The position numbers were made by a program, and so were the translations under genes. The notes beneath the pieces are model-generated. The model had not been told where the DNA came from, did no database searches, and saw only the letters and a list, made by a program, of their open reading frames with translations. A stretch of DNA of 64,000 nt from Enterocloster alcoholdehydrogenati. Its GTDB lineage: Bacteria; Bacillota; Clostridia; Lachnospirales; Lachnospiraceae. Positions 43,810 to 53,352 of this stretch are shown in pieces. Positions within the stretch are counted from its first letter, which is position 1. The number at the start of each line of letters is the position of its first letter. Where the stretch lies: the NCBI RefSeq assembly GCF_013282095.1, contig NZ_BLTJ01000002.1, positions 124,001-188,000 on the forward strand. The letters are read 5' to 3'.

Positions 43810-44412
43810 TCAGGAATTCAAAGGCGTTTCCTGCGCAGCCTGCTCAATCAGCTCCCAGATTTCCTCTCTCCCCTGCTTTGTCTCGGCAGAAAACGGAATC
43901 AGAATATCTTCCTTTTCCATCCCCAGTCCCGTGCGGATGACCTTTACCGCCTTTGGCACCTGGCTCCGCTTGAGTTTATCCAGTTTCGTAGCGATAATCA
44001 CCGGATGGTAGCCGTTGCTTACCACCCAGTCGTACATCATCTTATCATTGGCCGATGGCTCGTGACGGATATCCACCAGAAGGAATACCATCTTAAGCAT
44101 GGCGGATTTCTGAAGGTAGCGTTCAATCATCTTTCCCCATTTTGCCTTAGCCTCCAGGGAGACCTTGGCATAGCCATAGCCCGGAAGATCCACATAATAC
44201 AGAGCCTTGTTGATATTGTAAAAATTGATAGTCTGTGTCTTTCCCGGCTGGGATGAGGTTCTGGCATAAGCCTTGCGGTTCATAAGCGCATTGATCAGAG
44301 AGGATTTTCCCACATTGGACTTGCCTGCAAAGGCAAACTCCGGCAGGGTGTTTTCCGGCAGACGGCTGGTAACGCCGCATACAGTCTCCAGATCTACGGT
44401 TTTAATGATCAT
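43810..44412 (-). CDS. engB: Ribosome biogenesis GTPase EngB (YsxC/YihA)
   Basis: 200 residues from ATG 44412 (MIIKTVDLE), whose A and T-G overlap the expected lon stop (ATGA). G1 [10 protein letters not shown]3 DLPGYGYA, G4 TKLDK and G5 SAETKQG are intact. Needed for large-subunit assembly. In this sequence its frame is joined to the upstream lon frame by a +1 shift, see the lon entry. Confidence 0.95.
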   Translation of the reverse strand: MIIKTVDLETVCGVTSRLPENTLPEFAFAGKSNVGKSSLINALMNRKAYARTSSQPGKTQTINFYNINKALYYVDLPGYGYAKVSLEAKAKWGKMIERYLQKSAMLKMVFLLVDIRHEPSANDKMMYDWVVSNGYHPVIIATKLDKLKRSQVPKAVKVIRTGLGMEKEDILIPFSAETKQGREEIWELIEQAAQETPLNS

Positions 44413-46725
44413 GCAAATGCCTCCTTTACCACTGCCTCCATATTCTTCACATAGACGATCTCCAGTCCCTTTGTGATCTCCTTTGACAGCTCCCCCTATA
44501 TCAGGCCGGTTCTTCTCAGGAACAAGCACCTTTTTAATATGGGCCATTCTGGCTGCCAGTATCTTCTCTTTCAGACCGCCGATGGGCAGAACACGTCCTC
44601 TTAAGGTAATCTCTCCTGTCATGGCAACCTTTGCAAGAACCTTTTTTTCCGTAACCGCCGACAGCATGGCAGTAGCCATGGTTATACCGGCAGAAGGCCC
44701 GTCCTTGGGCACTGCGCCCTCCGGGATATGGATATGCAGGTCATGCTTCTCAAAATAGTCGTCCGCCAGCCCATACTCCGGGCATACGGAACGCACATAG
44801 GTCAGCGCAGTCTGAGCAGACTCCTTCATCACATCCCCCAGCTGTCCGGTCATAAGAAGGCTGCCTTTTCCAGGCATTACGTTGACCTCAATCTGCAGCG
44901 TATCTCCTCCGGCGCTGGTCCAGGCCAGTCCTCTTACAATGCCCACCTCATCCTCTTCATTCACGTCCTCAAAGGTGATCCGCTCTTTTCCGAGGTATTT
45001 TTCAAGGTTTCCATCTGTAATGCGGATGCAGCCTGCCTTTTTATTCTCCAGGTATTTTCTGGCCGCCTTGCGGCATACGTCTCCGATGCGGCGCTCCAGA
45101 CTGCGGACTCCTGCCTCCCTGGTGTAGTTATGAATGATCTTTTCCAGACTCTTGTCTGAAAATGTAATCTGCCCCTCCGAAAGGCCGTTTCTCTCCCGCT
45201 GCTTATCCACAAGGTAATCCTTCGCAATATGGAACTTCTCATTTTCCGTATAGCTGTTTACTTCGATCAGCTCCATACGGTCAAGCAGAGGCCCCGGAAT
45301 GGTCTGTGTGGTATTGGCGGTAGCGATAAAGAGCACCTGGGACAGATCCAGAGGTACCTCCACATAGTGATCTCTGAACCGCACATTCTGCTCGCCGTCC
45401 AGAACTTCCAAAAGAGCGGAAGAGGTATCTCCCTTATAGTCGCTGCTGACCTTATCGATCTCATCCAGCAGCATCAGCGGATTGCTTACGCCAGCCTGAC
45501 GCAGTCCGTCCGCCAGACGGCCCGGCATGGCTCCCACATAGGTCTTTCTGTGTCCGCGGATTTCAGCCTCGTCCCGGACGCCGCCCAGACTGATGCGGAC
45601 GTATTTCTTGTTCAGCGCTTTTGCCACGGATCGAGCAATGGAGGTTTTTCCCGTTCCGGGAGGGCCCACCAGACAGATGATCGGGGAGGTTCCCTTTTTA
45701 GTCAGGCTGCGGACAGCCAGATACTCCAGAATACGTTCCTTCACCTTTTCCAGACCGTAATGATCCTCGTTTAATACCTTCTCAGCGTGGCGTATATCGT
45801 CATTATCCTTTGAAGCCTTCTTCCAGGGAAGCTCCAAAAGCGTTTCAATATACGTCCGCAGCACATTTGCCTCCTGGCTTCCCGCCGGCATGGTGCGGAA
45901 ACGGCCGATTTCCTTTAAAAGCTTTTCCTTTACCTCTTTATCTGCCTTTAAGCCTTCCGCTTTTTTCTGGTAATCATCCGCATCAGAAAGAGAATTATCC
46001 TCTCCCAGTTCCTGACGGATGACCTTCATCTGCTCCCTTAAGATATAGTCCTTCTGGTTCTGGTCAATATCTGCCTTTACCTTGTCCTGAAACTCCTTCT
46101 TAATCCGGTATACCTCCATCTCTGTCATCAGAGTCTGGAGCACCGTTTCATACCGCGCAGACAGCGCCGTACACTCCAATACCGTCTGACGCATGGTATA
46201 ATCCCAGGGCAGCTGGATGGCGATCTGATCCAAAAGTTCGGCAAGATCGCCGATCAGCAGAAGGGACGGCAGAATTTCCTTTGCAGCCCGCAGGTTTACT
46301 TTTCCATATTCTTCCAGTTTATCCCGAAGAATCCGCACCATGGCTTCTTTGGCCATGGGCTCTACATCCTCCTGCTCAGGAGCCATAGGGCTGATCTCGC
46401 CCATAAAGAATGGATCCTCTGAGTCGAATCCCAGAAGTTCTCCCCGTTCCAGTCCCTCTGTCAGTACCCGCACCATCTTTCCCGGCAGCTTCACTAACTG
46501 CTTGACTACTGCCACAGTGCCTACCTGATACAGATCCTTCAGTTCAGGATCCTGGAGTTCCGGATGTCTCTGGCTGACTAAAAACAGCTTCTGATCCCCC
46601 ATCATAGCCTTCTCCACTGCCGCTACGGATCGTGGCCTGCTTACATCAAAATGCTGCACCATTCCCGGCAGGATAGTAAGCCCTCTTAAGGCTACCACCG
46701 GCATGGTTATCACTTGTTCTTCCAT
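44409..46725 (-). CDS. lon: ATP-dependent protease Lon, frame disrupted near the C-terminus
   Basis: About 771 residues if one base is removed. Start ATG 46725, with GAGGTG upstream. Lon N-terminal domain, AAA+ module with GPPGTGKTS and arginine fingers, and the Ser-Lys protease with PKDGPSAGI and MTGEITLRG. At 44492-44496 a run of five C (five G on the coding strand) shifts the frame by +1 after [11 protein letters not shown]; with four G the sequence would read [22 protein letters not shown]...EAFA and stop at TGA 44409-44411. As given, the frame runs on into engB. About 28 C-terminal residues are affected. Confidence 0.9.
44492..44496 (-). other. Homopolymer frameshift site in lon
   Basis: Coding-strand GGGGG, one base longer than needed to keep the Lon C-terminus ([11 protein letters not shown]) and its own stop. 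Likely sequencing or assembly error, or a real slippery tract. Confidence 0.8.
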
Positions 46726-46750
46726 GTATTTTTCACCTCGTATCTTTAAA

Positions 46751-46793
46751 AAAGGCCGCTGCAAATGCAGGGATCTGGTTTGCAGCGGCCTTG
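46751..46793 (-). terminator. Terminator between clpX and lon
   Basis: AAGGCCGCTGCAAA / TTTGCAGCGGCCTT, a 14-bp stem, with six T residues after it on the minus strand. Ends the tig-clpP-clpX unit, at least partly. Confidence 0.85.
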
Positions 46794-46849
46794 AAATGTT
46801 CTTGCTTATGTTTTAAATCCTTGCAGACAGGAAACTCGCCTTCAAAGCA

Positions 46850-48166
46850 TCAGGCGATCTCACCGTTTCGTCCTCCCCTGAGGCGTTCGGACAGCGTTTT
46901 TTTCAACGCAGGCTGCATATCCCTGTACACAAGTTCCGGCAGCCCGGTCTTGTCAATCACACCTTTTGTGATCGTGCAGATGCCAATGGAATCATCGGAA
47001 GGAATCTCATACATCAGTTCCATGATCGCTCCCTCCAGAATGGACCGCAGACCTCTGGCGCCAATCTTGCGTTCCACTGCAAGTCTGGCGATTTCATCTA
47101 AGGCCTCCTGTGTAAATTCAAGCTTTACATTGTCGAGTTCAAACAGCTTCTGGTACTGCTTGGTAAGCGCATTTTTCGGCTCGGACAGGATACGGACCAT
47201 CGCTTCCTTGGTCAGCTGCTCTAAGGACACCTCAACCGGCACACGGCCGATAAATTCCGGGATCAGGCCGAATCTGGTCAGATCCTGGGGTTCCACCTTG
47301 CGCAAAAGCTCATCGATATTCATGGCGTTTCGGTCTACTACCTCTGCGTTAAAGCCGATGGAGCCCGCGCTTATACGCTGCTCCACGATCTTCTCCAGTC
47401 CATCAAAAGCCCCGCCGCAGATAAAGAGGATATTGGTGGTATCGATCTGGATCAGCTCCTGATGCGGATGCTTTCTTCCGCCCTGAGGAGGAACACTGGC
47501 AACAGTTCCCTCCAGAATCTTAAGAAGTGCCTGCTGTACGCCCTCGCCGGACACATCGCGGGTAATAGATACATTTTCGGCCTTCTTGGTGATCTTATCA
47601 ATCTCATCGATATAAATAATGCCGTACTCTGCCCGGCTCACATCATACTCAGCCGCCTGGATCAGCTTTAAAAGGATATTTTCAACGTCTTCGCCTACAT
47701 AACCGGCCTCTGTAAGAGCCGTTGCATCTGCAATGGCAAAGGGCACATTGAGGATCTTTGCAAGGGTCTGCGCAAGATAGGTCTTTCCGGAGCCGGTAGG
47801 GCCGATCATCAGGATATTGCTCTTTTGCACATCCACATCCATATGCTGACAGGAGGTCACTCGCTTATAGTGGTTGTATACGGCCACGGACAGCACCTTC
47901 TTTGCCTCCTCCTGGCCGATCACATACTCGTCTAAAAAGGCCTTGATCTCCTTCGGCTTTAACAGATGAATATCGTTTAAGGCAGAAGCCTCTTTTCCCT
48001 CTGCGTCTCCCGCTAGTTCCTCCTCCAGGATCTCAGAGCACAGTTCGATACACTCATCGCAGATAAATACATGGTTATCGCCTGTTCCGGCAATCATCTT
48101 TCGTACCTGATCCTGAGTCCTTCCGCAGAAGGAGCAGCGGATCGTGTCATCTGGTCTAATTGGCAT
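46850..48166 (-). CDS. clpX: ATP-dependent Clp protease ATP-binding subunit ClpX
   Basis: 438 residues from ATG 48166 (a GTG at 48172 is possible). N-terminal zinc finger [11 protein letters not shown]...CDECIELC, Walker [15 protein letters not shown] pore loop, sensor [10 protein letters not shown], and a ClpP-binding IGF-like loop (SIGFNA). Unfolds substrates for ClpP. Confidence 0.97.
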   Translation of the reverse strand: MPIRPDDTIRCSFCGRTQDQVRKMIAGTGDNHVFICDECIELCSEILEEELAGDAEGKEASALNDIHLLKPKEIKAFLDEYVIGQEEAKKVLSVAVYNHYKRVTSCQHMDVDVQKSNILMIGPTGSGKTYLAQTLAKILNVPFAIADATALTEAGYVGEDVENILLKLIQAAEYDVSRAEYGIIYIDEIDKITKKAENVSITRDVSGEGVQQALLKILEGTVASVPPQGGRKHPHQELIQIDTTNILFICGGAFDGLEKIVEQRISAGSIGFNAEVVDRNAMNIDELLRKVEPQDLTRFGLIPEFIGRVPVEVSLEQLTKEAMVRILSEPKNALTKQYQKLFELDNVKLEFTQEALDEIARLAVERKIGARGLRSILEGAIMELMYEIPSDDSIGICTITKGVIDKTGLPELVYRDMQPALKKTLSERLRGGRNGEIA

Positions 48167-48204
48167 ACTCACTAAACCTACCCTTTCCTATCTCCTAAGT
48201 CTTA

Positions 48205-48786
48205 TCAGTGATGCATGAGGATCTCGTCGATCAGACCGTAAGCCCTGGCTTCCTCTGCGGACATATAATTATCCCTCTCTGTATCGCGCTCGATCTCCTC
48301 AATGGGCCTGCCTGTATTGGCTGCCATAATCTCGTTTAACTTCTTCTTCGTCTTTAAAATATTCTCAGCCACGATCTTGATCTCCGTCGCCTGTCCTCTG
48401 GCTCCGCCGGAGGGCTGGTGGATCATGATCTCGGAGTTAGGCAGAGCAAAACGTTTGCCCTTTGCACCGCCTGAAAGAAGGAACGCGCCCATGCTGGCCG
48501 CCATGCCGATACAAATGGTGGACACGTCGCACTTAATGTATTTCATGGTATCATAAATGGCAAGTCCTGCGGACACGGAACCGCCCGGACTGTTGATGTA
48601 AAGGTGGATATCCTTGGAAGGATCCTCCGCCTCCAGAAACAGAAGCTGCGCCACGATAATGCTTGCGGAGGTATCATTTACCTCCTCGCCCAGGAATATG
48701 ATCCTTTCCTTCAAAAGCCTGGAGTAGATATCATAGGAACGCTCTCCCCGGCTGGTCTGTTCAATGACATAGGGTACTAAACTCAT
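48205..48786 (-). CDS. clpP: Clp protease proteolytic subunit ClpP
   Basis: 193 residues, AGGAGG before the ATG. Catalytic Ser in [10 protein letters not shown], His in IMIHQPSGG and Asp in [10 protein letters not shown] region. Encoded between tig and clpX, the common Firmicutes order. Confidence 0.97.
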   Translation of the reverse strand: MSLVPYVIEQTSRGERSYDIYSRLLKERIIFLGEEVNDTSASIIVAQLLFLEAEDPSKDIHLYINSPGGSVSAGLAIYDTMKYIKCDVSTICIGMAASMGAFLLSGGAKGKRFALPNSEIMIHQPSGGARGQATEIKIVAENILKTKKKLNEIMAANTGRPIEEIERDTERDNYMSAEEARAYGLIDEILMHH

Positions 48787-48910
48787 GCAACCATCCTCCT
48801 GTAATTCTGTATTAAAATTCCTTATTTTCTAAATGAAACCAGGGAGTTCCTCCCTTTTGTGCGCCCTTCAGACACACGAAAAGAGGAACCCCCCTGCCAT
48901 CCTGCGTAGA

Positions 48911-50197
48911 TTAAACCAGCTTAGCCTCAGATACCAGCAGATCAACCGCCGCCTGAACTGCAAGATCCTGCTTCATCTGATCCTTATCGCTGTCTGTCAT
49001 ATAGCTCTTAAGTTTGTCAGCTTCCATCTTGTAAGACTCCGCCATCTTTGCGATCTCCTCGTCGATCTTCTCCTCAGAAACCTCAATGTTCTCAGCCTTT
49101 GCAACCGCCTCAAGAACCAGTCTTGTCTGAATGCGCTTTACAGCATCAGGACGAAGCTGATCCTTCATCTGATCAACATTCATGCCGGTGTACTTCATGT
49201 ACAGATCCATGGACAGACCCTGGCTCTGCATACGGCGGGCTGTATCCTGAAGCATATTATCCACCTGAGCGTCTACCATTCTGTCCGGAATCTCCATGGT
49301 TGCATTCTCTACTACCTTAGCGACTACACGATCCTCATTCTGAGAAGCAGCTGCCTTCTCTTTTCTCTCCTGCAGCTTCTTCTCGATATCCTTCTTGTAC
49401 TCGTCCAGCGTATCGAAATCAGAAACCTCAGATGCAAATTCATCATCCAGGACAGGAAGTTCCTTTGCCTTGATCTCCTTTACCGTCACCTTAAACATGG
49501 CAGGCTTTCCAGCCAGCTCAGCTGCATGGTACTCTGTCGGGAAGGTAACGTTGACCTCGCACTCCTCGCCGATGTTCTTTCCAATCAGCTGCTCCTCAAA
49601 GGTATCGATGAAGGAATGGGAGCCGATGGTCAGAGGATAATCCTCAGCTTTTCCGCCCTCAAAGCCCTTGCCGTCTACAAAGCCTTCGAAATCGATCACG
49701 GTCTGATCACCATCAGCTACCGGACGATCCTCAATAGTCAGAAGCCTTGCGTTCTGCTCCTGAACTCTCTTAAGCTCTGCCTCAACATCCTCGGCAGTCA
49801 CAGAAGCATCTGCCTTCTCTACTTCCACGCCCTTGTACTCACCTAAAGTAACCTCCGGCTTAACAGCAACCAGGGCGCTGTAGATGAATGCCTGATCTTT
49901 GCCGATCTGCTCGATGGTAACCTCAGGTCTGGAAACGATATCCAGTCCGCTCTCCTTCATCGCCTCAGCGTAAGAAGCGTTGATCGCCTCATCTGCAGCG
50001 TCCTCATAGAAAACAGCCTCGCCGTACATCTTCTCGATCACTGCCTGGGAAGCCTTGCCCTTACGGAAACCAGGGATAGCGAAACGGTTCTTTGTCTTGT
50101 TGTAAGCCTTCTTGATCGCAGCCTTAAAATCCTCGGTGCTGACTTCAACGGTCAGCTTCGCCATATTTTTCTCTAACTTTTCTACCTGTACACTCAT
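48911..50197 (-). CDS. tig: Trigger factor
   Basis: 428 residues, AAGGAGG before the ATG. Ribosome-binding domain with GFRKGKA (residues about 44-50), a PPIase domain (about 160-240, FEGFVDGKGFEGG), and a helical C-terminal domain. Folds nascent chains; first gene of the tig-clpP-clpX unit. Confidence 0.96.
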   Translation of the reverse strand: MSVQVEKLEKNMAKLTVEVSTEDFKAAIKKAYNKTKNRFAIPGFRKGKASQAVIEKMYGEAVFYEDAADEAINASYAEAMKESGLDIVSRPEVTIEQIGKDQAFIYSALVAVKPEVTLGEYKGVEVEKADASVTAEDVEAELKRVQEQNARLLTIEDRPVADGDQTVIDFEGFVDGKGFEGGKAEDYPLTIGSHSFIDTFEEQLIGKNIGEECEVNVTFPTEYHAAELAGKPAMFKVTVKEIKAKELPVLDDEFASEVSDFDTLDEYKKDIEKKLQERKEKAAASQNEDRVVAKVVENATMEIPDRMVDAQVDNMLQDTARRMQSQGLSMDLYMKYTGMNVDQMKDQLRPDAVKRIQTRLVLEAVAKAENIEVSEEKIDEEIAKMAESYKMEADKLKSYMTDSDKDQMKQDLAVQAAVDLLVSEAKLV

Positions 50198-50267
50198 TAT
50201 TACGGGTTCCTCCTTAAAATATATGTGATTCGCCCATATCCATGAGGGCGCTACACTTCAATGTAGC

Positions 50268-50276
50268 ATTATACCA
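50268..50276 (-). promoter_or_regulatory. Extended -10 promoter of tig
   Basis: TGGTATAAT on the minus strand: perfect -10 with a TG extension and no good -35. Two small hairpins (GCTACA/TGTAGC and CGCCC/GGGCG) follow in the leader before the tig start at 50197. Confidence 0.5.
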
Positions 50277-50317
50277 TGGAGACGGGAAAAAGGCCAGCAT
50301 TTTTTAAAAAAGTTCCT

Positions 50318-50875
50318 CTATTTCACCCGATCATACTGAATGGACGCCTTCACATTTCCTGCCTGCTGAGAACCCAGCAGCAGGCGGATCAGTTCGATGC
50401 CCAGATCAAGCGCATAGCCAAGGCCTCTGGCCGTAGTAATATTTCCGTCGGTCACAACTCCCTGGACCGTATAGGAAACCCCGTGAAGCATATCCTCAAA
50501 ACCGGGATAGCAGGTGGCAGTCCTGCCCTTTAACAGATCCATCTCTCCCAGAATACTGGGGGCGGCGCAGATGGCAGCCAGCCTTCTGCCCTGTTTATTG
50601 GCGCAGCGGATAGCATCAGCCAGCCCCTCGTGGGCCTTTAAATGATTTGTTCCGGGCATACCGCCCGGCAGGAAAAGCACATCGGCATCATCCGTATTCA
50701 CCTCTTCAAAAAGAGCGTCTGCAAGAAAGCAGATCCCGTGAGAGCCGGTAATCTCCCGTTTTCCGGTAACAGATATCAGGGTAGTCTCCACTCCGGCCCG
50801 TCTTAAAACATCCACCACCGCAAGACACTCCACTTCCTCCAGCCCATCTGCCAGAAATGCAAAAACCTTTGACAT
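50318..50875 (-). CDS. DJ-1/PfpI family protein (YajL-like)
   Basis: 185 residues from ATG 50875, eight bases after GGGAG; ATG 50881 is too close. DGLEEVE supplies the conserved Glu and AAICAAPSIL the reactive Cys (about residue 102). Members act as glyoxalase, deglycase or chaperone-like redox proteins; which applies is not readable. Single-gene unit downstream of nothing and before the tig unit on the same strand. Confidence 0.9.
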   Translation of the reverse strand: MSKVFAFLADGLEEVECLAVVDVLRRAGVETTLISVTGKREITGSHGICFLADALFEEVNTDDADVLFLPGGMPGTNHLKAHEGLADAIRCANKQGRRLAAICAAPSILGEMDLLKGRTATCYPGFEDMLHGVSYTVQGVVTDGNITTARGLGYALDLGIELIRLLLGSQQAGNVKASIQYDRVK

Positions 50876-50933
50876 AATCATTTCTCCCTTAAATTTATGT
50901 TGCCGCCAGGGGCACGTCTTTTTGACATTATTT

Positions 50934-50971
50934 TATCATTTATCCCTTTTCCTGAAAAGAGATAAATGATA
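50934..50971. repeat. Long near-perfect palindrome between divergent genes
   Basis: TATCATTTATC-C-CTTTTC-CT-GAAAAG-A-GATAAATGATA: 17 of 18 possible pairs, with an outer 11-bp arm and an inner 6-bp arm around a 2-base centre. It lies between the DJ-1 gene (minus) and the CYTH gene (plus). No T run follows in either direction, so an operator or a stable RNA stem is more likely than a terminator. Confidence 0.6.
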
Positions 50972-50980
50972 TGATACTGT

Positions 50981-51010
50981 TTGACAAATCATTTAAAATA
51001 TCAGTAAAAA
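50981..51010 (+). promoter_or_regulatory. Candidate promoter of the CYTH gene
   Basis: Perfect TTGACA (50981-50986), 18 bases, then a weak -10 TAAAAA (51005-51010), ten bases after the palindrome. Confidence 0.4.
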
Positions 51011-51047
51011 GCACCAATACAATTCGTAAAAATCAGGAGGGTTCACG

Positions 51048-51521
51048 ATGGAAATCGAACGCAAATACCGAATCGGCCGGTTAGCCGATCTGCCGAAACA
51101 TTACACAAGCTTTCCCTGCCATGCCATAGAACAGGCATATCTGTGCACCGATCCAGTGATCCGGATCCGCAGGGAGGACGAGTCCTATTACCTCACCTAT
51201 AAAGGAAAAGGACTCCTTGCCAGGGAAGAATACAACCTTCCCCTGACAAAGGAATCCTATGATCATCTTTTAAAAAAAGCTGACGGCATTATACTGACAA
51301 AGACCCGCTGGCTTCTTCCCGCAGAAGGGAATGAGGATCTGACTATTGAACTTGATATTTTTGAAGGCGTCTATAAGGGACTGATTCTGGCGGAAGTCGA
51401 ATTTCCCACTCTGGAGGCAGCCCAGACCTTTTCCCCTCCGTCCTGGTTTGGCGAGGATGTAACATTTTCCGGCCAGTATCAGAACAGCCGCCTCTCCGAC
51501 CCTACTCATAAACTGCAGTAA
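51048..51521 (+). CDS. CYTH-domain triphosphate tunnel enzyme
   Basis: 157 residues, AGGAGG before the ATG. EIERKYRI at the N-terminus is the ExExK triphosphate motif; VIRIRRED, YLTYKGKG and LILAEVEF supply basic and acidic tunnel residues. Family members hydrolyse inorganic triphosphate or make cyclic AMP; small bacterial forms like this are usually triphosphatases. Its 3' end overlaps the convergent InlB-repeat gene by 20 bases. Confidence 0.88.
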   Translation: MEIERKYRIGRLADLPKHYTSFPCHAIEQAYLCTDPVIRIRREDESYYLTYKGKGLLAREEYNLPLTKESYDHLLKKADGIILTKTRWLLPAEGNEDLTIELDIFEGVYKGLILAEVEFPTLEAAQTFSPPSWFGEDVTFSGQYQNSRLSDPTHKLQ

Positions 51522-52122
51522 GAACGTGTTCCCCGGTCATAGTGACCCTGCTCTCACAGCTGATCATCTGGCCGCTGTAGATCCAGCCCTTAAAACGGTA
51601 TCCTTCCTTTTTTGGCTCCGGCAAAACCCCATAGGTCTCCCCGTAGGTCACATATACGGGCTCTGCCTGATCCCTGCCGTCTACCGTTCCCCCGCCCAGA
51701 TCAAACTTCACAAGAACAGAGGCCGGTTTCCACTGGGCCACCAGGGTCATGTCCCCCTTTACCTGATCATGGTCAAAGGCCCAGTCCCCCTCTGCTTCTT
51801 CCCGTTTCCAGGAGACAAATTCATATCCCGGCTTTACAGGATCTTGCGGGCGTTCTACCAGTTTCCCATACCGAAGCTTCTGAAAGGCAATCTCCCCTCC
51901 GCCCTGTGTGTCAAAGGTCACGCGATACCCGCCGTTTATGCTGAAAATAACCGTCAGCGCCACAGCCAGAATAATCATTCCAGCGATCAGGCCGTCCAGG
52001 ATCCGAATGGGTACGTCCTTGCTGCCATAAATCCCCCGGCCAAAAAGCTTTTTCCTTGCCGGATCCGGAGACAGGCCTTCTCCTCCTGTCTCCGTTTCCG
52101 GCACTTTCTTCTGTTCGTCCAT
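51502..52122 (-). CDS. Membrane protein with two InlB-type B repeats
   Basis: 206 residues. N-terminal about 30 residues charged, one membrane helix (about 40-62), then two Listeria-Bacteroides repeats, each with a FDxxGGG start and a G(Y)xFxxW end: VTFDTQGGGEI...GYEFVSWKRE and VKFDLGGGTVD...GYRFKGWIY. The repeats should face outside. AGGAGG precedes the ATG. Function unknown; adhesion or wall contact is possible. Confidence 0.85.
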   Translation of the reverse strand: MDEQKKVPETETGGEGLSPDPARKKLFGRGIYGSKDVPIRILDGLIAGMIILAVALTVIFSINGGYRVTFDTQGGGEIAFQKLRYGKLVERPQDPVKPGYEFVSWKREEAEGDWAFDHDQVKGDMTLVAQWKPASVLVKFDLGGGTVDGRDQAEPVYVTYGETYGVLPEPKKEGYRFKGWIYSGQMISCESRVTMTGEHVLTAVYE

Positions 52123-52170
52123 ATACGGATCCTCCTGTATTTTAAAAATTGCTGTCTTTTATACACCAAA

Positions 52171-52207
52171 GGTGCCGCAAAGGCGGCTTTTCCGCCCTCA
52201 CAGCACC
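52171..52207. terminator. Hairpin downstream of mglC
   Basis: GGTGC and GGCGG pair with CCGCC and GCACC around a CTTTT loop. A T run follows only on the plus strand, but the position is right for ending the minus-strand mgl unit. Confidence 0.45.
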
Positions 52208-52255
52208 CCTTTTTCAGCTCCCACAGCCTTAAACGGCCGCAGGGGACATTCCCTA

Positions 52256-53335
52256 TTACTTTCTGACCAGATATTTTCTCATATCGATGGAGCAGGCCAC
52301 CAGGATAATAAGACCCTTGATGATGTACTGCAGATTCTGGTTAATGGACAGGAAGTTCAGTGCCACGAAGATGATGCGCAGAAGGAACACGCCCATTACC
52401 ACACCGCTGATCTTACCGGTACCGCCAACGAAAGACACGCCGCCGATTACGCAGGCTGCGATGGCATCGCACTCGTAGTTTAAACCGGTATTGGCCGTAT
52501 TGGAGCCGATACGTGCAGACTCGATGAAACCGGTCAGGCCGTACATCATACCAGCCAGCGTATGTACCATGATGATGGTCTTATTTACGTTTACGCCGGA
52601 TACGTTGGCCGCTTCCGGGTTGGAACCTACGGCAAACATATTCTTGCCGAATGCGGTCTTATTCCAGATAAACCACATTACGATGATGATAATGATGGCA
52701 TACCATACATAGTTGGGGATCGGAATTCCTCCGATAGACAGTACGCTGCCGGTTACAAATTTCTTAAAAGAATCATCCAGGCCGGAAAGAGGCTGTCCGT
52801 TGTTGCCGTTGATCATAACATACATCAGCAGGGCGCCGTATACGATCAGCTGTGTGGCCAGGGTAACAATAAACGGATGAAGCTTAAACTTGGCTACGAA
52901 AAAACCGTTGACCCAGCCGACCACGCCGCCTACTACCATAACCAGCGGGATAACTACCCAGATAGGCATAACAGGAAGTCCGGGGAACATTCTTGTTGCA
53001 TAGCTTAAAGACTGCAGCAGGGATGCGGAGATACAGGCAGTTAGGCCTACGACACGTCCGGCAGACAGGTCGGTGCCTGTCAGTACGATACAGCCTGCAA
53101 TACCGCAGGCAATCGGAATATTAGCCGCTGAAAGGCTGATAATATTTACAATGGAGTTTCCGGAAAGGAACTTGTGGTTCTGTGAATAGGTGTAAATGAT
53201 GGCAATGATCAGCAGGATATATAATGCATTGTTGATCAGAGTTTCTTTCCAGTAGGTTTTCTTATCTTTTGCATCCAGATTCTTGTAGTAATCGATCTTT
53301 CCCTGGATGGCTGCAAAAATATTGAGTCGGCTCAT
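52256..53335 (-). CDS. mglC: Galactose/methylgalactoside ABC importer permease
   Basis: 359 residues with about nine membrane helices. GTDLSAGRVVGLTA and GGVSFVGGTGKISGVVMGV are the conserved permease segments of MglC/RbsC proteins. Acts with MglA and MglB; sugar inferred from the binding protein. Confidence 0.92.
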   Translation of the reverse strand: MSRLNIFAAIQGKIDYYKNLDAKDKKTYWKETLINNALYILLIIAIIYTYSQNHKFLSGNSIVNIISLSAANIPIACGIAGCIVLTGTDLSAGRVVGLTACISASLLQSLSYATRMFPGLPVMPIWVVIPLVMVVGGVVGWVNGFFVAKFKLHPFIVTLATQLIVYGALLMYVMINGNNGQPLSGLDDSFKKFVTGSVLSIGGIPIPNYVWYAIIIIIVMWFIWNKTAFGKNMFAVGSNPEAANVSGVNVNKTIIMVHTLAGMMYGLTGFIESARIGSNTANTGLNYECDAIAACVIGGVSFVGGTGKISGVVMGVFLLRIIFVALNFLSINQNLQYIIKGLIILVACSIDMRKYLVRK

Positions 53336-53352
53336 TGGTCCATATCCCCCTT

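Noticed and set aside
43810-46764. A genuine 984-residue Lon-EngB fusion protein as primary call
   Set aside because: Removing one base from the G5 run restores both the Lon C-terminus and an ATGA overlap with engB, which is the simpler reading.
48836-48895. Hairpin between tig and clpP as a terminator
   Set aside because: GTTCCTC/GGAGGAAC can pair but there is no T run, so it is at most a processing site.
48833-49846. 337-codon plus-strand frame
   Set aside because: Antisense to trigger factor; low-complexity Leu/His/Arg-rich product typical of a shadow.
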